From an uncultured Blautia sp. (GTDB lineage: Bacteria > Bacillota > Clostridia > Lachnospirales > Lachnospiraceae): a stretch of 41,906 nucleotides of DNA. Every line of letters begins with the position of its first letter. Within the stretch, counting starts at the first letter, position 1. Positions 32,901-35,125 of this stretch are shown piece after piece. Position numbers and translations under genes: made by a program. The notes under the pieces were generated by a model. It ran no database searches, was not told where the DNA came from, and saw nothing but the letters and a program-made list of their open reading frames with translations. Location of the stretch: assembly GCA_934371915.1 (NCBI GenBank), contig CAKROE010000013.1, forward strand, positions 1 to 41,906, in the 5' to 3' direction.

Positions 32901-33384
32901 TTGCTTTCTTTGATGTGATCGTTGTATTCAGCGAATAATATAAACCGGAAAGTACTACATTGATTCCATCAATAATGATATTGCCGTTTACTTTCGCTCC
33001 GCCGCCTGCGCCACTGTTAATGGTTGATTTGTCGATCACATCACCGACCGATGGTTCTTTGAAAGAATTTTTCGCGAGGATATAAAGAGTTTTAAATAAA
33101 CCCGGAGTTTTGTCCGATCCCCAGGAGATATTGATATCTCCATCATATTCGCCGTCATCCACAACAATCGTAATATCTGTAATGCCAGCTTTTTCCTTTG
33201 CTGATTTGAGTGCTACATCAACAGCCTTCTGAATAGCATTTCTGCTGTCTTTGTTCTCTTCTGATGCCGGAGCATCATTTTTGAAAACTTCCTGTCCTGC
33301 TGTATTCGTGCCACCTGTAATCTGTTCTGCAATCTGAGCACTGCCTTCTTTTATTTCTTCAGGAAGTGATGTATCTACATCATC
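8821..33384 (-). CDS. Giant LktA-like filamentous wall-anchored adhesin (body, after in-frame stop)
   Basis: About 8,187 codons of uninterrupted frame continue, in the same frame, the signal-peptide fragment at 33385-33804. The first 74 codons after the TAA clearly code: they include GITDITIVVDDGEYDGDI, the opening strands of a beta-helix. The only in-frame start codon nearby, a GTG at 33160-33162, splits those strands and has no ribosome site. Counting from the signal peptide: RTX-like glycine/aspartate turns (about 305-366), InlB-like beta repeats (about 866-1570 and 2292-2406), alanine/valine-rich tandem repeats of about 53-59 residues typical of leukotoxin LktA-family adhesins (clearest at about 2700-5300), a cationic helix (about 5347-5394), a less repetitive region (about 5700-6800), helical segments (about 7150-7217), a coiled coil (about 7694-7979), and a C-terminal VKTGD sorting motif, hydrophobic stretch and KEKRRKNR tail. 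It is probably a surface fibre for adhesion; the family name is my recognition, not a search result. Confidence 0.85.
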   Translation of the reverse strand, partial: DDVDTSLPEEIKEGSAQIAEQITGGTNTAGQEVFKNDAPASEENKDSRNAIQKAVDVALKSAKEKAGITDITIVVDDGEYDGDINISWGSDKTPGLFKTLYILAKNSFKEPSVGDVIDKSTINSGAGGGAKVNGNIIIDGINVVLSGLYYSLNTTITSKKATTTVYGTAKDDNIQVELEDSSLEVISGDGQDNIRVKGKGGENQKVDLDGGGGSDVYTVDVSTGTTVNINDQDGGRIHLTGDLKKNSNPTGNYDSAKQEASFTLTNSAGKLLKIFTKGITAFTDELTNKKQIEIKKSDLKSGIYDAGNISFSDFVYNPQNDEAVSLIIKGKGFMDSLIVSSKNLMIQKIQAAEMNVRLKGQVITVKDSIEAVNVMIEAGDDDTLVSTDNPLPGSISDKISLGDEMDASVMDIVTNAKIILEKGSNIKAGGSVVMKAVSSQKNNLVPFVEGANIINVKIGNAVISILGNIEAGGAVEATASSTVNVAASNETLAKYYIPLAAGILVSEARVETGKDSIITAGGDVKLSSISDVTLTTLSTVGALPISLALSVVVNDSHVQVLGKIISGNGNIGLDAKGSSTVTTKSTNKTPETSGSAVNPKSGSSTPTGSGSLSNKYGGFFAASVVIQDVDASLTGNGSLSAVNGNITINSQSSEKVDTQAVSVGGSKEQNSQESQTVGGVKDKITALLKGVTTKLSANAEETKNSAIGKLNSALGRIEGSSGNTITSQENEHGTVSAPSRAEVGQKVTVKAVPNTGYKLKGLTYTYLPAGSSSYVTKTVDISSGTYTFEMPASEVILVAVFEKDEQSGSENTNVGDLFDEDDDDDLGLGDLFDEGTGGAREDTPTSAQPTRIGQFDIKNYEKKSLTGKLEGAILSDHVKANTGDTIKLTVNPAEGMKLKDGSLKAIYTNAAGKKITYTVPKNSAGAYIFTMPELKVGTVLEFKADFEKGTADTTGKGSTSSSQATGALAINIVFNRNDAFIDTDGDVTAGGELSVTATADTYAHSNADGSNFDESSAGQITPTNPATGETEDNDGEITGEQRHGNVRIAATTNGTISFKSNNQTLQSGDKVAVAVTAREGYKLTDSSLVFTYQKVMKDAQGNVITDNKGNPRMTSETGSLSYDGKTGNYYFTIPEDMAEETELVIKAAFEGDIHNITIAGTDSSKGTLTTSSSAPKTGDTVVLNITAANGYKVSKVYYFDTTENGTEENNTVELKANADGTWTLKMPGRNITLKADFIEKGYAIVINGSATADKQRADAGETVKITSSIAGQNPGNVKVEYGYESLFSEPDDRSLDYSDTYGELSYDAATGTFVLPEGVTLKDGMIILVTVDGTTQKKYEVKIDVTKASSTKAGGTVSVPGRVDQGDVITVNVTPDAGYSLVANSLKAMITRKSGAEEVNELVDLIADENGAYRFTVPTDLGNNAVITILAKFTEGTVEQPKKTLSLGVGVNVSYTKHSNNAYIKKGNITAGSLNVSAVSGSKNSPVTSIAESYGGYSEGSIGLGGSVTVHVVSARTTALILKDAVVTLKDDAKLNVTASSAERFHTIADASKNDKAGKVGIGAGIAVAVTGVDVISGMEDNTTVRGTDSIVADPVTGEGKPSYIKDTVKLDSVTVKSDHSAEERVTAKAGSAGGVSVSPVLALNISGMRSEAYIGNVDLENCSQWQIRNDLTVSSDSVIDRQVAADAAAAGGSVGIGAAPVITVYNDSSRSGLRRSVKANNIKVFAEGISKLKSTARAGSNGAQSNSSDKGSGGESGGSSGDDSGESASQKGETDKQADKSIGGASKIAGKTGNSNLKPGMISNLTENRQTSQTSEGNVQIAAAFNLNIMKNSSIAAIEGNIAVEAENELEVSSIGQTIAEIYANASATQAKTGIGAAVALNIVSYINEAYIDQAAIKAGTLKVLAQMPEKESKEDKETEDEETEDKWVKNLVTGLVTEAADKMGLKDLIGEENTEKLTGLLAGTADQVVTVAKTTMLKGTPLEGMKLEDIRNNPENLLKFRELIGSNITETLKTNAKTTLSELGRVLTTAALDGLFTWLDVDVKEVEKNPSNVFVTEAVSGAGASNVGVAGSVAIAVINGTTKAYIGDSANVITATGDIIINADARQSESTTGSAAVGNDGKADKNLSGGNSGTESDSTVEEDPSKLHNIVIRPLDPSGNVNGTVGNLFVTTPSKNGESKDFSKAKFEDKVLVRVVPADGMQLKEGSLVFVYTSDGKKVIKKIVTFENRGNNVYAFYMPDFDVSIEATFEPVPAGTVTAPAKTGNGKTIGVGASFALDVINVTVEAGIGSSRKVTGKSVEVKAGAEHDRTTASVSGTDPISGDKANDTKTKDVSVDASVAIGLTDINVKSYVKKDTVLKALGDFILEAASKGKSLTQASGFAAGNETAVGAAVAINIADSDVKALFEGTGIISGNASLKSYTYNEDDSKALATAIGADISRYLAKFKNAKEVTEENANKIMSGDYEGLEAEKDNTDNQTASKINGKLDANSNSSNQSGATAGKTNNNLSLSANALRSQGVATEDTGSGSKVGDASKEANDQAQANTSGKGGSTMNMNAPGKKSIQAAAAVGLNITGHMAQTSVSGNITAGKVLEMLADNDGNFRTLGSGATMTLGRAKFSLAMGVAVSVNNNKAIVTVGETTPVTVEGKDKVIIASELSQNMDGKYKGYLGAQALAGSVTGTADAAIAGAVSVLVSRAETRSTVGNSSEIRGGDVEITAKDKSKLAVRAGGYSVATRGAKVGVGASYAFIYGYNQILAQIMDNVKITAASLKVQALKEKVSDSDYELPMGLESLITRSEGGAKIPDSQKGIIHLTRNGNKSESSYSVEINLSTDTILEGIDLLNFLSSVNYYAEAISGAVSGGKGSFSGAGSLAMVFFFNDTQAIIGKNVQIILTGDALVEAVNKSNVRIIAGSLSASQSNVGAGLTLSFLYNEDKVSTDVSDGTVIRTTGGNYTQRAESSANVLVITVAAAGSSSNAIGGNLGAIVMKNRSNALIGKQVSITADGNVTVKALQNSELYLIAASAAVSGSRTAAGGTLNVTVNGTEANVTVNDGTTIRSEKGSVVLNADTKEKLISVLASASAALGGTGAAGVLSVLVSGSKTVADIGKVTIYAKKDVQILATAVSKLFQINASVSGASQNAVGATVSVNVLNRKVLATVAAPSSITAEEGSVLVQATGDEAVLLVIMAAGAAGSNALTGVVPVIVNNSTILAEVENGTETSHSRITAGDSIGIIAAADSDIYIIAGGLAAAGANAVGASVNTAVLKNDIQAHAGTWTELMTTATPAVQTSSNGIRIPNRNERRRGIIIFANGNEDVIMVSVSAGAGGSNAITGVINTLVVRNTVKATSREHVTISVKKAAGSSTNDTDPLPGVYIEAHDDTELLNLAGALSAAGSVGVGATVVALVFNKNVTAETAKEHKILAPGKVQVIADAKDNLWLLAVNFAAGGSVGVAGGANALVFQNYVTSALGGTTGDINNPVQSVKVSANSDSSLYNLAAAAGIGGTAGVTAVAVITYFYNETLAYVKENSRIYAAGAVDILADSKEFVTADAAGAAGSGTVSVGGTLDVVVTKVVTKAYTEKNVLIHAKGTTADISVKADDDYKLIAVVGTISASGVAAVAVSVLTTVSYNTVSAEIGEGNTINAGRDIIIQAKSDRLVQGYVFTAGAGQAGVSGSVMVIVAGSLLTDDAHNAIYVTNNKDGKEYGSMNPQTQTDAVFAQAHKEALSSKPEDNLDDLLKGDGSSAENTANGNGALDYDKYGQDTSKKDNDESSSSNMNDKAYDSAADTIRKEGTKGAVVNGTELKDSTTAVVRGGTEGTTLTAGRNVEVVSGDSLSAYMASGTLAAGLYAGVGAGVSVAVLYSNVQAVVEDNVIISAGKDVIVKAVSGSSEQTKAELKYDAAKGTDGSKVLNDKVKESDPDNAAATGDKSTILVIGVTGSGGIAGVSVTVASLNLMNKTYARMAGNIVKAENVTVTAETQYGTVLTITLAAAGGIAGVSGSVAVTDFESKTEASISGRAKLENISGTIKVSTDGTTNATAAATAASAGAVGASTTTAVAVNRSRFDAFIGQGVSINAPSAKIDMKGYLKADAKAIIVSAAGGLAGVGVSVAVAVNRPVSMTYIGITPNGDIIETSKSDVRGQITVSSADVRNTVDGSTKVTSLGLAAGGVAVNGAVALGFNRAKSYAAVNKANVTATGDLTVEAAMNGNTTVYITSVVAGSVAVGASVAVAQIKSENIALIDVTGGTVKAANISVLAGTEANPYDTEALATVITGAAGGTAVALNFAVALNSSVNRAQAGGTSGSLIAEKELKVRADGRTKAYGIVLNAAVAGIAANVSMAWATLSSIQEALLDGNISVSAGSLTVESVQNNSETTKRKDPVTVVIDTAKKFTKTITPDSMAQAFIFSASAAAVSITANAAVATADAVSRAKVDVNNLRVSGNIKVNNKADSVATVTVNNLDPVSFISAGLMTGYAYAKGTFESILSGNGTVRADGNVDVTNTWQGNSEVKLVPASGGIAVAYYKAGVNVAIAETSTKAYAYISGKLNISAKGNVNVKVTGNADSSARIDGAVIEISEVAVAVNVVTSEVKAEQKAYIEGAGKNSAGYTGIVSENGSITVESVLNVNASGVIGGNSAKKGISVSGINGKASSATAKAESVNIAYVNNGVLEAARGKVAISANTSSKTDAQALAPNFSLSLAEMNIVNVYTDSNDSVEAYVTGASIVRALKVDILANGTAEVTATGAVPGVTVSLVNGNAVIVTATAAKGTNGKVTKAYVGRDSEVYANGVTENENTVHSLKVSAESNLTITAKVPETKSIGAVKLGVFLVKTIAGKTDTWAAILGKAESTNDIFVLATDKITETSNVELFSAGLVAGGASRAENTVESQNSSVQIGDGAVLKAWGNIQAKAVTKTNAQTQIQDAAYGGGTNCSVESKNNITRKTSLVIGNNVNITSVIGNIELLAEEDKTSHIESIATGSSGSVYAGGGPKAEINYNSTVTATVGNGGNIDARYGTLDIKAIANTDLYADAYRKAAAAAGSNKSEANINSNVTVVTNISKNGAKTRILGEVTTIGAYIENQVILAKAKSYTASAGSKTEAYATSNVNNNVSTGVDNAWIGGTENLNVEALVVNQNIRSESYAEVVGFTGHVYATSTVTGGNNVNVNVTSNAELAGKNISVRADAPELTTQVISRSATAVANTVVNYVWTKVKTVVTKIINKICKIPLIGKLIKKIVKKVVEWVDKLVEVILYSDAEAKEAGEFKNAGNIIFNGTVHVGGGAAGMFVDIFDGLIAYTGLDDDLTDSLKKTDKFLETDGNTITVKKLYNNDVGSLRLEAGVGNLSGKGTIITNSYLPNVQITNHTDKNLILKNIQMSNSNALAPDIDTSAEGNDGFSYQVSEDTPNLIIRTEGKGNITFADGSSDADGKGSIETDLGEGVLTIEMNGGTLKTSGKAFVAANKLYISGAGKIGDGIKNPFRAYIFDISSYPGISGMASAKPASPNEVKVKASGDIYLSLTLVREWMTQKQMNDAKKGIGEKAALNLKEIIGGSDSTVYVSVEAPKVVCAGKPDSADDYFISVPRTAMDFVTLPGAKGKTFQKVQLKDANGNNTDFWLTDDGMLVNMSEDITFVSDAYLVSQTSKYDTYLLPNGATVVVDRVSKKLIRIINRLHDEKSEDYSGGIYDLSNMKVETDSNGNLTITINESGNTFNQKITFRNGTAYMEIGQNGATTYIESSGLEEGLGWRLPNGIVVFYKQVFLDERTNTVVNGTPIMETKDGRWILLESITEAGRTKYHVVHVTGTDGHYEFKEGYIYDRADLEAKTISLNQSLKEAKKAVKNALGNKNAITSMVETALKGAGVQTELSGYADAIRNAIMAKLKGKVTPNIIVDVLVTLSKTTKTEKYNYTGETLEYTTYNTPWKFVVSLKTNNGDREVSETVYNEKGSVSEKINAGSSDKALEIGSEVTSSIAGNSQNGTKAADSYTVYQDSADSDIYYRYDDDDTKTWTINVKGKDLLGNDYWFTFDLKQTNGEWYQAEEGIWLLKRHAAYETVKNLFIRISSAPVTVLKNQTKGGYKKTEKTVIFLDNDGDEKGILLITDRVLALFPDGTYSFVAVRKDENATDTGSTPGMNETVAIAPGMQQKKDENGDLVYSRVFLSLQKNDGSGSWLTGDDVTDAFNSTLAGMIRSHIQNGVVILNPQVDKDLIAAINEELSGRYDISLISYYTMAGGKKHYAYDTSSDRVYVLETDVTDAEGRKQYRVDGFTDGSLYYRKKSGLFIGASDDIGTVEVVNGYVYLTDEEAERLARGAYTSKRDARFETRVNRSISFTKVTGYIPGTIIISPIEKSNTDSSNSAYLYFKNATEQFAASRDSNGYAIIDRYLRVVDKAMKNASGLPTGTILFLDESGQIAAYLKPDGTFRVYEISSGKSENGSTQYVEVTKDGTTERAYSEYTVDSSGKLNTTISKGTATYLMELSQDVYTSVYGLHQDPPANSLYNYDSAHYFGYSEDGTLVELTKTDEKYKYVGADGDYLLARDDANGTEKGFGLSNGKQKLLSILNNTVKHPLSVRNNKAIYIMTDNSTIDSDGNLSSLTADTARIYADLEDDTDLILGKVEGGEVIIEITSPKNGTVKVKGDQETIKIVSDLLVLLSKGEGTTRYGDSEKPMEVTPSKENGTTNVIFRREAVEDAEGNLSYEGEFTGTAYVNFNGNVLFKDSVLKDNALADIKVSTGNVEFSNMEFRDNANMTLKILNKGNVSFDSISVNGTQSTDKPKLDVSTVDGDIVSGDVSANAQSEILLTTKKGNIRTGNVSASEQSKILLTTKKGNIQTGNVSANAQSKILLKAENGDIRTDDVSLKDNAVLEVNATDGNVTVKKADVSSSGSSHASLIVTTRDKNQKKGNLTIGETLNAQGKVVLDLSGSLLGEIQKDGKEKTSTIILGEDVYNNDSSFSFGGDIGSREIPLVIDVTESNVPFKIVTVRNAFIRGAEHYRLTEDYNSEPKDKDGQINIRVDLDTEEISDALEAYKKLLESEDSSEEELEAARAAVEEALAKLAEEKKAELLEQLKKAAESGRPTGIPKDPVSMVVEIGTSTGTTDGINISNYGDITVIQKAGDLYIGRIETNRSDLTPGNIALGNVTVKALGGSIIGLNQNGTETEEIANITANNITLEAKKNISGLLTDLIQKEYQVSDKILTGKDGEELEDPKISFSMVKKNSETVDENGNPITVTVWEPEFTVSGYVDYTGNWVFDAKKEGILNASSEEGNIQIKEKEGNIGLGVITAPKGTVEIATDMDSDILDRRSEDQKEAGLVNITAGNGNSSLTGKRIGTETDPITVDIRGKLLVDAIEDIRLEAKNSLDAQTDSQTGKVYASAEKDLTLSSSKKSYGGTGDLYVEKPKAGGDLTLAAAGNLYTDELTAPGNVTAKAGGNITVDTVKAGKDAALEAGGDVLAETVKAGENASITAGGSILEGDRGDEPAAVTAKNITLIAGNEVGTRENPYEVDTSTDGTLTVKADSAVIREISGDLTLKQVETKKDFVLDADGSVYDGNGNLADKAADAKADVDKAQVKKDAAETDERVHEELILPPLRDKKDQAESAESEAEKAKDEAQNKSAELEQKIRDMENLQKDREKLIQKAVDAARDQLKKELEKKLSDTDQTLEDIEVEINNLEAKEDPTPEETKRLEELKNSRDELNGQKSELSDQLQNLKDTKGSVEEMLNRIQDIQDRLEKGELTEAEAKELLKELLPAKELLESGDIEKLAKDLESAREELAKAEEARKEAEENYAKAHEEAEKARQEYAASEEELNQLKEKLRKAEEELKEAKAAYEEAKKKAEEETATVIAGGNLDIRSNGEVGKEDHGLSVKVGGTVEIKAEGDVSLTSPSDLTVDNINSSNGTGDVTIRVDGNLKDVPGKAPAVKAKRADLSAADGDIGTTDNPFSVSVSEVKASADNVYLENDRDLIVDEIHGKKEDGTVQIRVDGDLTGKTADSMISGGHLEAEINGSLGTPENRMNTDVDSIKAKADDIYLNNISDKMEIRGMTAENIDIIARGDIFGKDVRSGNLVIRSNGHTGYSDNPLLIHVSGNVDIGSAYGEVHYVNSYRAEKPSEEKPGQKQNHDSEEKPERKPSSQNEKEPGLSESEHGAAEISGAVKTGDSAPTEANLYLALLSLAAVILLLKEKRRKNR
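9870..10725 (-). other. Long coiled-coil stalk in the adhesin
   Basis: About 285 residues almost free of glycine and aromatics, dominated by Glu, Lys, Ala, Leu and Gln in heptad-like spacing (for example LAKDLESAREELAKAEEARK). It sits between beta-solenoid blocks about 350 residues before the wall anchor. A single proline-containing break (EDPTPEET) interrupts it. It probably forms a rigid stalk or oligomerisation rod close to the wall. Confidence 0.8.
12155..12355 (-). other. Short helical (FIVAR-like) segment in the adhesin
   Basis: About 67 residues including ALEAYKKLLESEDSSEEELE and ALAKLAEEKKAELLEQLKK. The pattern resembles the helical FIVAR-type modules of Gram-positive wall proteins. 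It is flanked by beta-strand repeats. Confidence 0.55.
12845..13040 (-). repeat. 66-bp (22-residue) tandem repeat in the adhesin
   Basis: Three successive units of the pattern ILLTTKKGNIQTGNVSA are nearly identical at DNA level (for example TTTTCGTTGTCAGCAGAAT recurs), much closer than the other solenoid coils. Each unit would be one turn of a beta-helix, and the similarity suggests recent duplication. Confidence 0.7.
17625..17765 (-). other. Cationic amphipathic helix within the adhesin
   Basis: About 47 residues including KVKTVVTKIINKICKIPL, IGKLIKKIVKKVVEWVDK and LVEVILY alternate Val/Ile with Lys on a helical repeat. Composition is unlike the surrounding Ala/Gly/Thr beta repeats, and the segment lies at the end of the LktA-like repeat block. 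Function is unknown; it could be a linker, a docking helix or a membrane-active segment. Confidence 0.65.
17800..25700 (-). repeat. LktA-type Ala/Val-rich tandem repeat block of the adhesin
   Basis: Dozens of diverged units of about 53-59 residues follow the pattern: hydrophobic strand, AAGAAGSNAVG-like turn, SVxVxVxN strand, T/KAxI strand, then IxAGxxVxVxA strand. Examples are LISVLASASAALGGTGAAG and VLLVIMAAGAAGSNALTG. Related units continue more sparsely on both sides. The pattern is that of beta-solenoid filamentous adhesins of the leukotoxin LktA type. Confidence 0.75.
26590..26930 (-). repeat. Isolated InlB-like beta-repeat in the adhesin
   Basis: One copy (around DKVLVRVVPADGMQLKEGSL and YAFYMPDFDVSIEATFEP) of the same fold type seen at 29050-31210. 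It is inserted in the alanine-rich region, with an Asn/Ser-rich linker before it. Confidence 0.6.
29050..31210 (-). repeat. InlB-like bacterial beta-repeat cluster in the adhesin
   Basis: Six or more units of 70-110 residues share the pattern GTVS...GxxVTVxVxPxxGYKL...YTFxMPxxxVxLxAxF, as in divergent InlB B-repeat domains of Gram-positive surface proteins. An acidic linker with a doubled GDLFDE motif interrupts the cluster at about 30880-30950. These repeats probably stand out from the solenoid as ligand-binding or spacer modules. Confidence 0.7.
32710..32890 (-). other. RTX-like glycine/aspartate turns near the adhesin N-terminus
   Basis: The stretch includes YGTAKDDNIQV, ISGDGQDNIRV and LDGGGGSDVYTVD, resembling the calcium-binding nonapeptide GGxGxDxUx in two or three degenerate copies. 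It sits within the first beta-helix coils, where calcium could nucleate folding (inference). Confidence 0.55.
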
Positions 33385-33387
33385 TTA
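33385..33387 (-). other. In-frame TAA interrupting the giant adhesin frame
   Basis: The codons read GTA ACA GGA TAA GAT GAT GTA. The reading frame before (33388-33804) and after (8821-33384) is identical, with no shift. No ATG, GTG or TTG lies in frame for the next 74 codons. A single substitution from GAA, CAA or AAA would create this stop; GAA would suit the acidic surroundings. Confidence 0.9.
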
Positions 33388-33804
33388 TCCTGTTACTGCT
33401 GAATCTTCTTCTCCGGCTGCCTGTACTGCCGTCGGGGCCGGTTCTTCTGTCGCCGGGGCTGGGGCCGGTTCTTCCACTGCCGGGGCCGGGGCTGGTTCTT
33501 CTACCACCGGAGCTGGGGCTGGTTCTTCTACCACCGGAGCTGGGGCCGGTTCTTCTACCACCGGAGCTGGGGCCGGTTCTTCTACCACCGGAGCTGGGGC
33601 CGGTTCTTCTACCACCGGGGCCGGAGCCGGTTCTTCTGCCACCGGGGCCGGAGCCGGTTCTTCTGCCATGCCGACAGGTTCCTGTTCTTCCTGCACTTCA
33701 GCTGCACTTTCTTCAGCAGCCAGTACTGTAAACGAGCCACCTGCACACAGGGACATTGCCAGAACAAATGTTAATGTTTTTTTCTTTATGCTGTGCAGTT
33801 TCAT
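33385..33804 (-). CDS. N-terminal fragment of the giant adhesin: signal peptide and Pro-rich repeats
   Basis: A 139-residue open frame begins at an ATG with a near-perfect AAGGAGGTG ribosome site 5 nt upstream. Residues 1-29 form a signal peptide (basic KKK, hydrophobic core, cleavage likely after VLA before AEE). Nine EEPAPAP-type units (about 48-125) follow, then an acidic tail ending AVTG at the TAA. It is only 22 bp after the TPR gene. As it stands it would be secreted as a short proline-rich peptide without a wall anchor. Because the frame continues for over 8,000 codons, it is best read as the 5' end of the adhesin gene, separated by a nonsense codon, a sequencing error or a recoded stop. 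Confidence 0.85.
   Translation of the reverse strand: MKLHSIKKKTLTFVLAMSLCAGGSFTVLAAEESAAEVQEEQEPVGMAEEPAPAPVAEEPAPAPVVEEPAPAPVVEEPAPAPVVEEPAPAPVVEEPAPAPVVEEPAPAPAVEEPAPAPATEEPAPTAVQAAGEEDSAVTG
33428..33669 (-). repeat. 27-bp tandem repeat encoding EEPAPAP units
   Basis: Nine units of 27 bp encode (V/A)(V/A/T)EEPAPAP, the last as EEPAPT. Central copies are identical or nearly so, for example GGTTCTTCTACCACCGGAGC on the plus strand. The period is a multiple of three, so copy-number changes alter length but not frame. Such Pro/Glu repeats usually act as extended spacers. Confidence 0.9.
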
Positions 33805-33826
33805 CTATACACCTCCTTTCCCTTTT

Positions 33827-35005
33827 TTATTTGGTTTGGTCTGTTTTTGAACTGACATCTTCTGTCTGAATGCTGTCAGATTTTCCTGATTTCAGCATGT
33901 CGAGAAGTTCTTCTGCTGCCTCTGTCAGTTCCGGATAATCGTTGTTCTCTACGACTTTCCGTAGATCTTCTGTCGCATCCTCCTGTCTGTTCAATCCAAG
34001 TGCCGCAATTCCTCTGTTGTAATAAAGCATCGTATTACTTTCTTTTTTCTGTTCACCTCCCGTTTCCTGTGCATTGGTCAACCCGTATTTCATCGCTTTC
34101 TGAAAATCATCGTAAGCCTTCTGATATTCTTCAAGTGTAAGCTCACTGACTCCTCTGTAAAAATACAGATCACCGCTTGTTTTGTACTGATTTGTCTCCA
34201 GCAGTTCCGTAATATAAGAAATACTGTCCTGAAATTTTTCTTCTTTAAGACTGGCCACTGCCATAAGATAAGTCAGCGTTGTATGATAAACATCTTCTGC
34301 TCCCTTTTCTTCAGCCAGTTCTGCGTATTTCAGAACCTCTTTATAATCTTCAAGATAATTCTCACAAAAAGCAAGATGCACATAACAAAGAGCTTCGTCT
34401 TTATATCCATGAGCAAGCGCTTCCAGAAGATCATCCTTTGCCTGACTGTAATCTTCTTTCTGTATACTGCACACAGATCTCATAAAATAATAATATCCCT
34501 CTTCACTCCGGTCCAGATTTATGAGTTCTGTACAGCCCTCCATAGCTTCATCAAATCTTCCTGCTGAAAAGCAGAGCGCCGTTCTGGTCATCTTCATCTG
34601 TATCTTTTCCTCTTCTGTAAGTTCCATTTCCTTCAGAAGATAATCAACCGGTTCTATAGCTTCTTCGTATTTTTCTTCTTTAATGAGTTTTTCGGCCTTA
34701 TTACATGCATCAAGAAGTTTCTGTTGTTTATCCTGAAGTTGTCTCTTTGCATCCTTAAATGCTTCAAGCACTTTCATTGGATCTTTCAGTACTTCCTGTA
34801 TCTGTGCGTCCAGAAGTGTTTCGGGTCCGAAATCTGTCTGTATTTCCTGCTGTGCTGTATAATGAATTACAAATTCCGATACAACAAGCACTGTCACAAG
34901 ACAGACCGCCGTTACACGAAGCCACTTTTTGCGGTACCATTTCGACTTTGTTCTGCCGGGACTTTCAGGAGGTCCCGTACTTTTTTGTATTTTTTCTGTC
35001 CTCAT
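33827..35005 (-). CDS. Membrane-anchored TPR-repeat protein
   Basis: The 392-residue protein has a basic N-terminus, one membrane segment at about 31-49 (VTAVCLVTVLVVSEFVIHY) and an extracytoplasmic region. That region opens with a coiled-coil-like stretch (about 75-115), then carries tandem TPR-like helical pairs such as EEKYEEAIEPVDYLL, AKDDLLEALAHGYKDEA, GDLYFYRGVSELTLEEYQK and MLYYNRGIAALGLNRQEDA, ending in a Ser/Lys/Asp tail. There is no catalytic motif. The ATG at 35005 has GGAGGGC 9 nt upstream. It is the first gene of the operon with the giant adhesin (22 bp apart), so I infer a scaffold or chaperone role in export or wall assembly of the fibre. TPR proteins are too general for a firmer call. 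Confidence 0.85.
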   Translation of the reverse strand: MRTEKIQKSTGPPESPGRTKSKWYRKKWLRVTAVCLVTVLVVSEFVIHYTAQQEIQTDFGPETLLDAQIQEVLKDPMKVLEAFKDAKRQLQDKQQKLLDACNKAEKLIKEEKYEEAIEPVDYLLKEMELTEEEKIQMKMTRTALCFSAGRFDEAMEGCTELINLDRSEEGYYYFMRSVCSIQKEDYSQAKDDLLEALAHGYKDEALCYVHLAFCENYLEDYKEVLKYAELAEEKGAEDVYHTTLTYLMAVASLKEEKFQDSISYITELLETNQYKTSGDLYFYRGVSELTLEEYQKAYDDFQKAMKYGLTNAQETGGEQKKESNTMLYYNRGIAALGLNRQEDATEDLRKVVENNDYPELTEAAEELLDMLKSGKSDSIQTEDVSSKTDQTK

Positions 35006-35096
35006 TATTTCTGCCCTCCAATGTCTTTTCTAAGTTTTTGTAATTTTCAGTTTTTTTCATTCAAAAGACATTATTTTTAAAAATATAGTTTTTATT

Positions 35097-35125
35097 ATTA
35101 TATCTCTCTGAAACTTTTTCAGCAA
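35097..35125 (-). promoter_or_regulatory. Promoter of the TPR-adhesin operon
   Basis: On the minus strand TTGCTG (35120-35125) is followed after 17 bp by TATAAT (35097-35102). The predicted start near 35090 gives a leader of about 85 nt. The weak -35 box fits an activator-dependent promoter. No c-di-GMP (GEMM-type) riboswitch was recognised by eye in the leader. Confidence 0.6.

Noticed and set aside
33160..33162. GTG as an independent start for the giant protein
   Set aside because: It lies inside a continuous beta-strand pattern, has no ribosome site, and the frame upstream codes sensibly to the TAA and beyond to a signal peptide.
33428..33669. CRISPR-like regular repeats
   Set aside because: The 27-bp units are contiguous with no unique spacers and encode an in-frame protein repeat; no cas genes are present.
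33366..33731. Plus-strand open frame of 121 residues rich in Leu/Pro
   Set aside because: It is the antisense shadow of the EEPAPAP repeats and has no ribosome site.
35006..35102. c-di-GMP riboswitch in the adhesin leader
   Set aside because: The leader of about 85 nt is AT-rich and shows no GEMM-type conserved core by eye; an Infernal search with GEMM models would decide.
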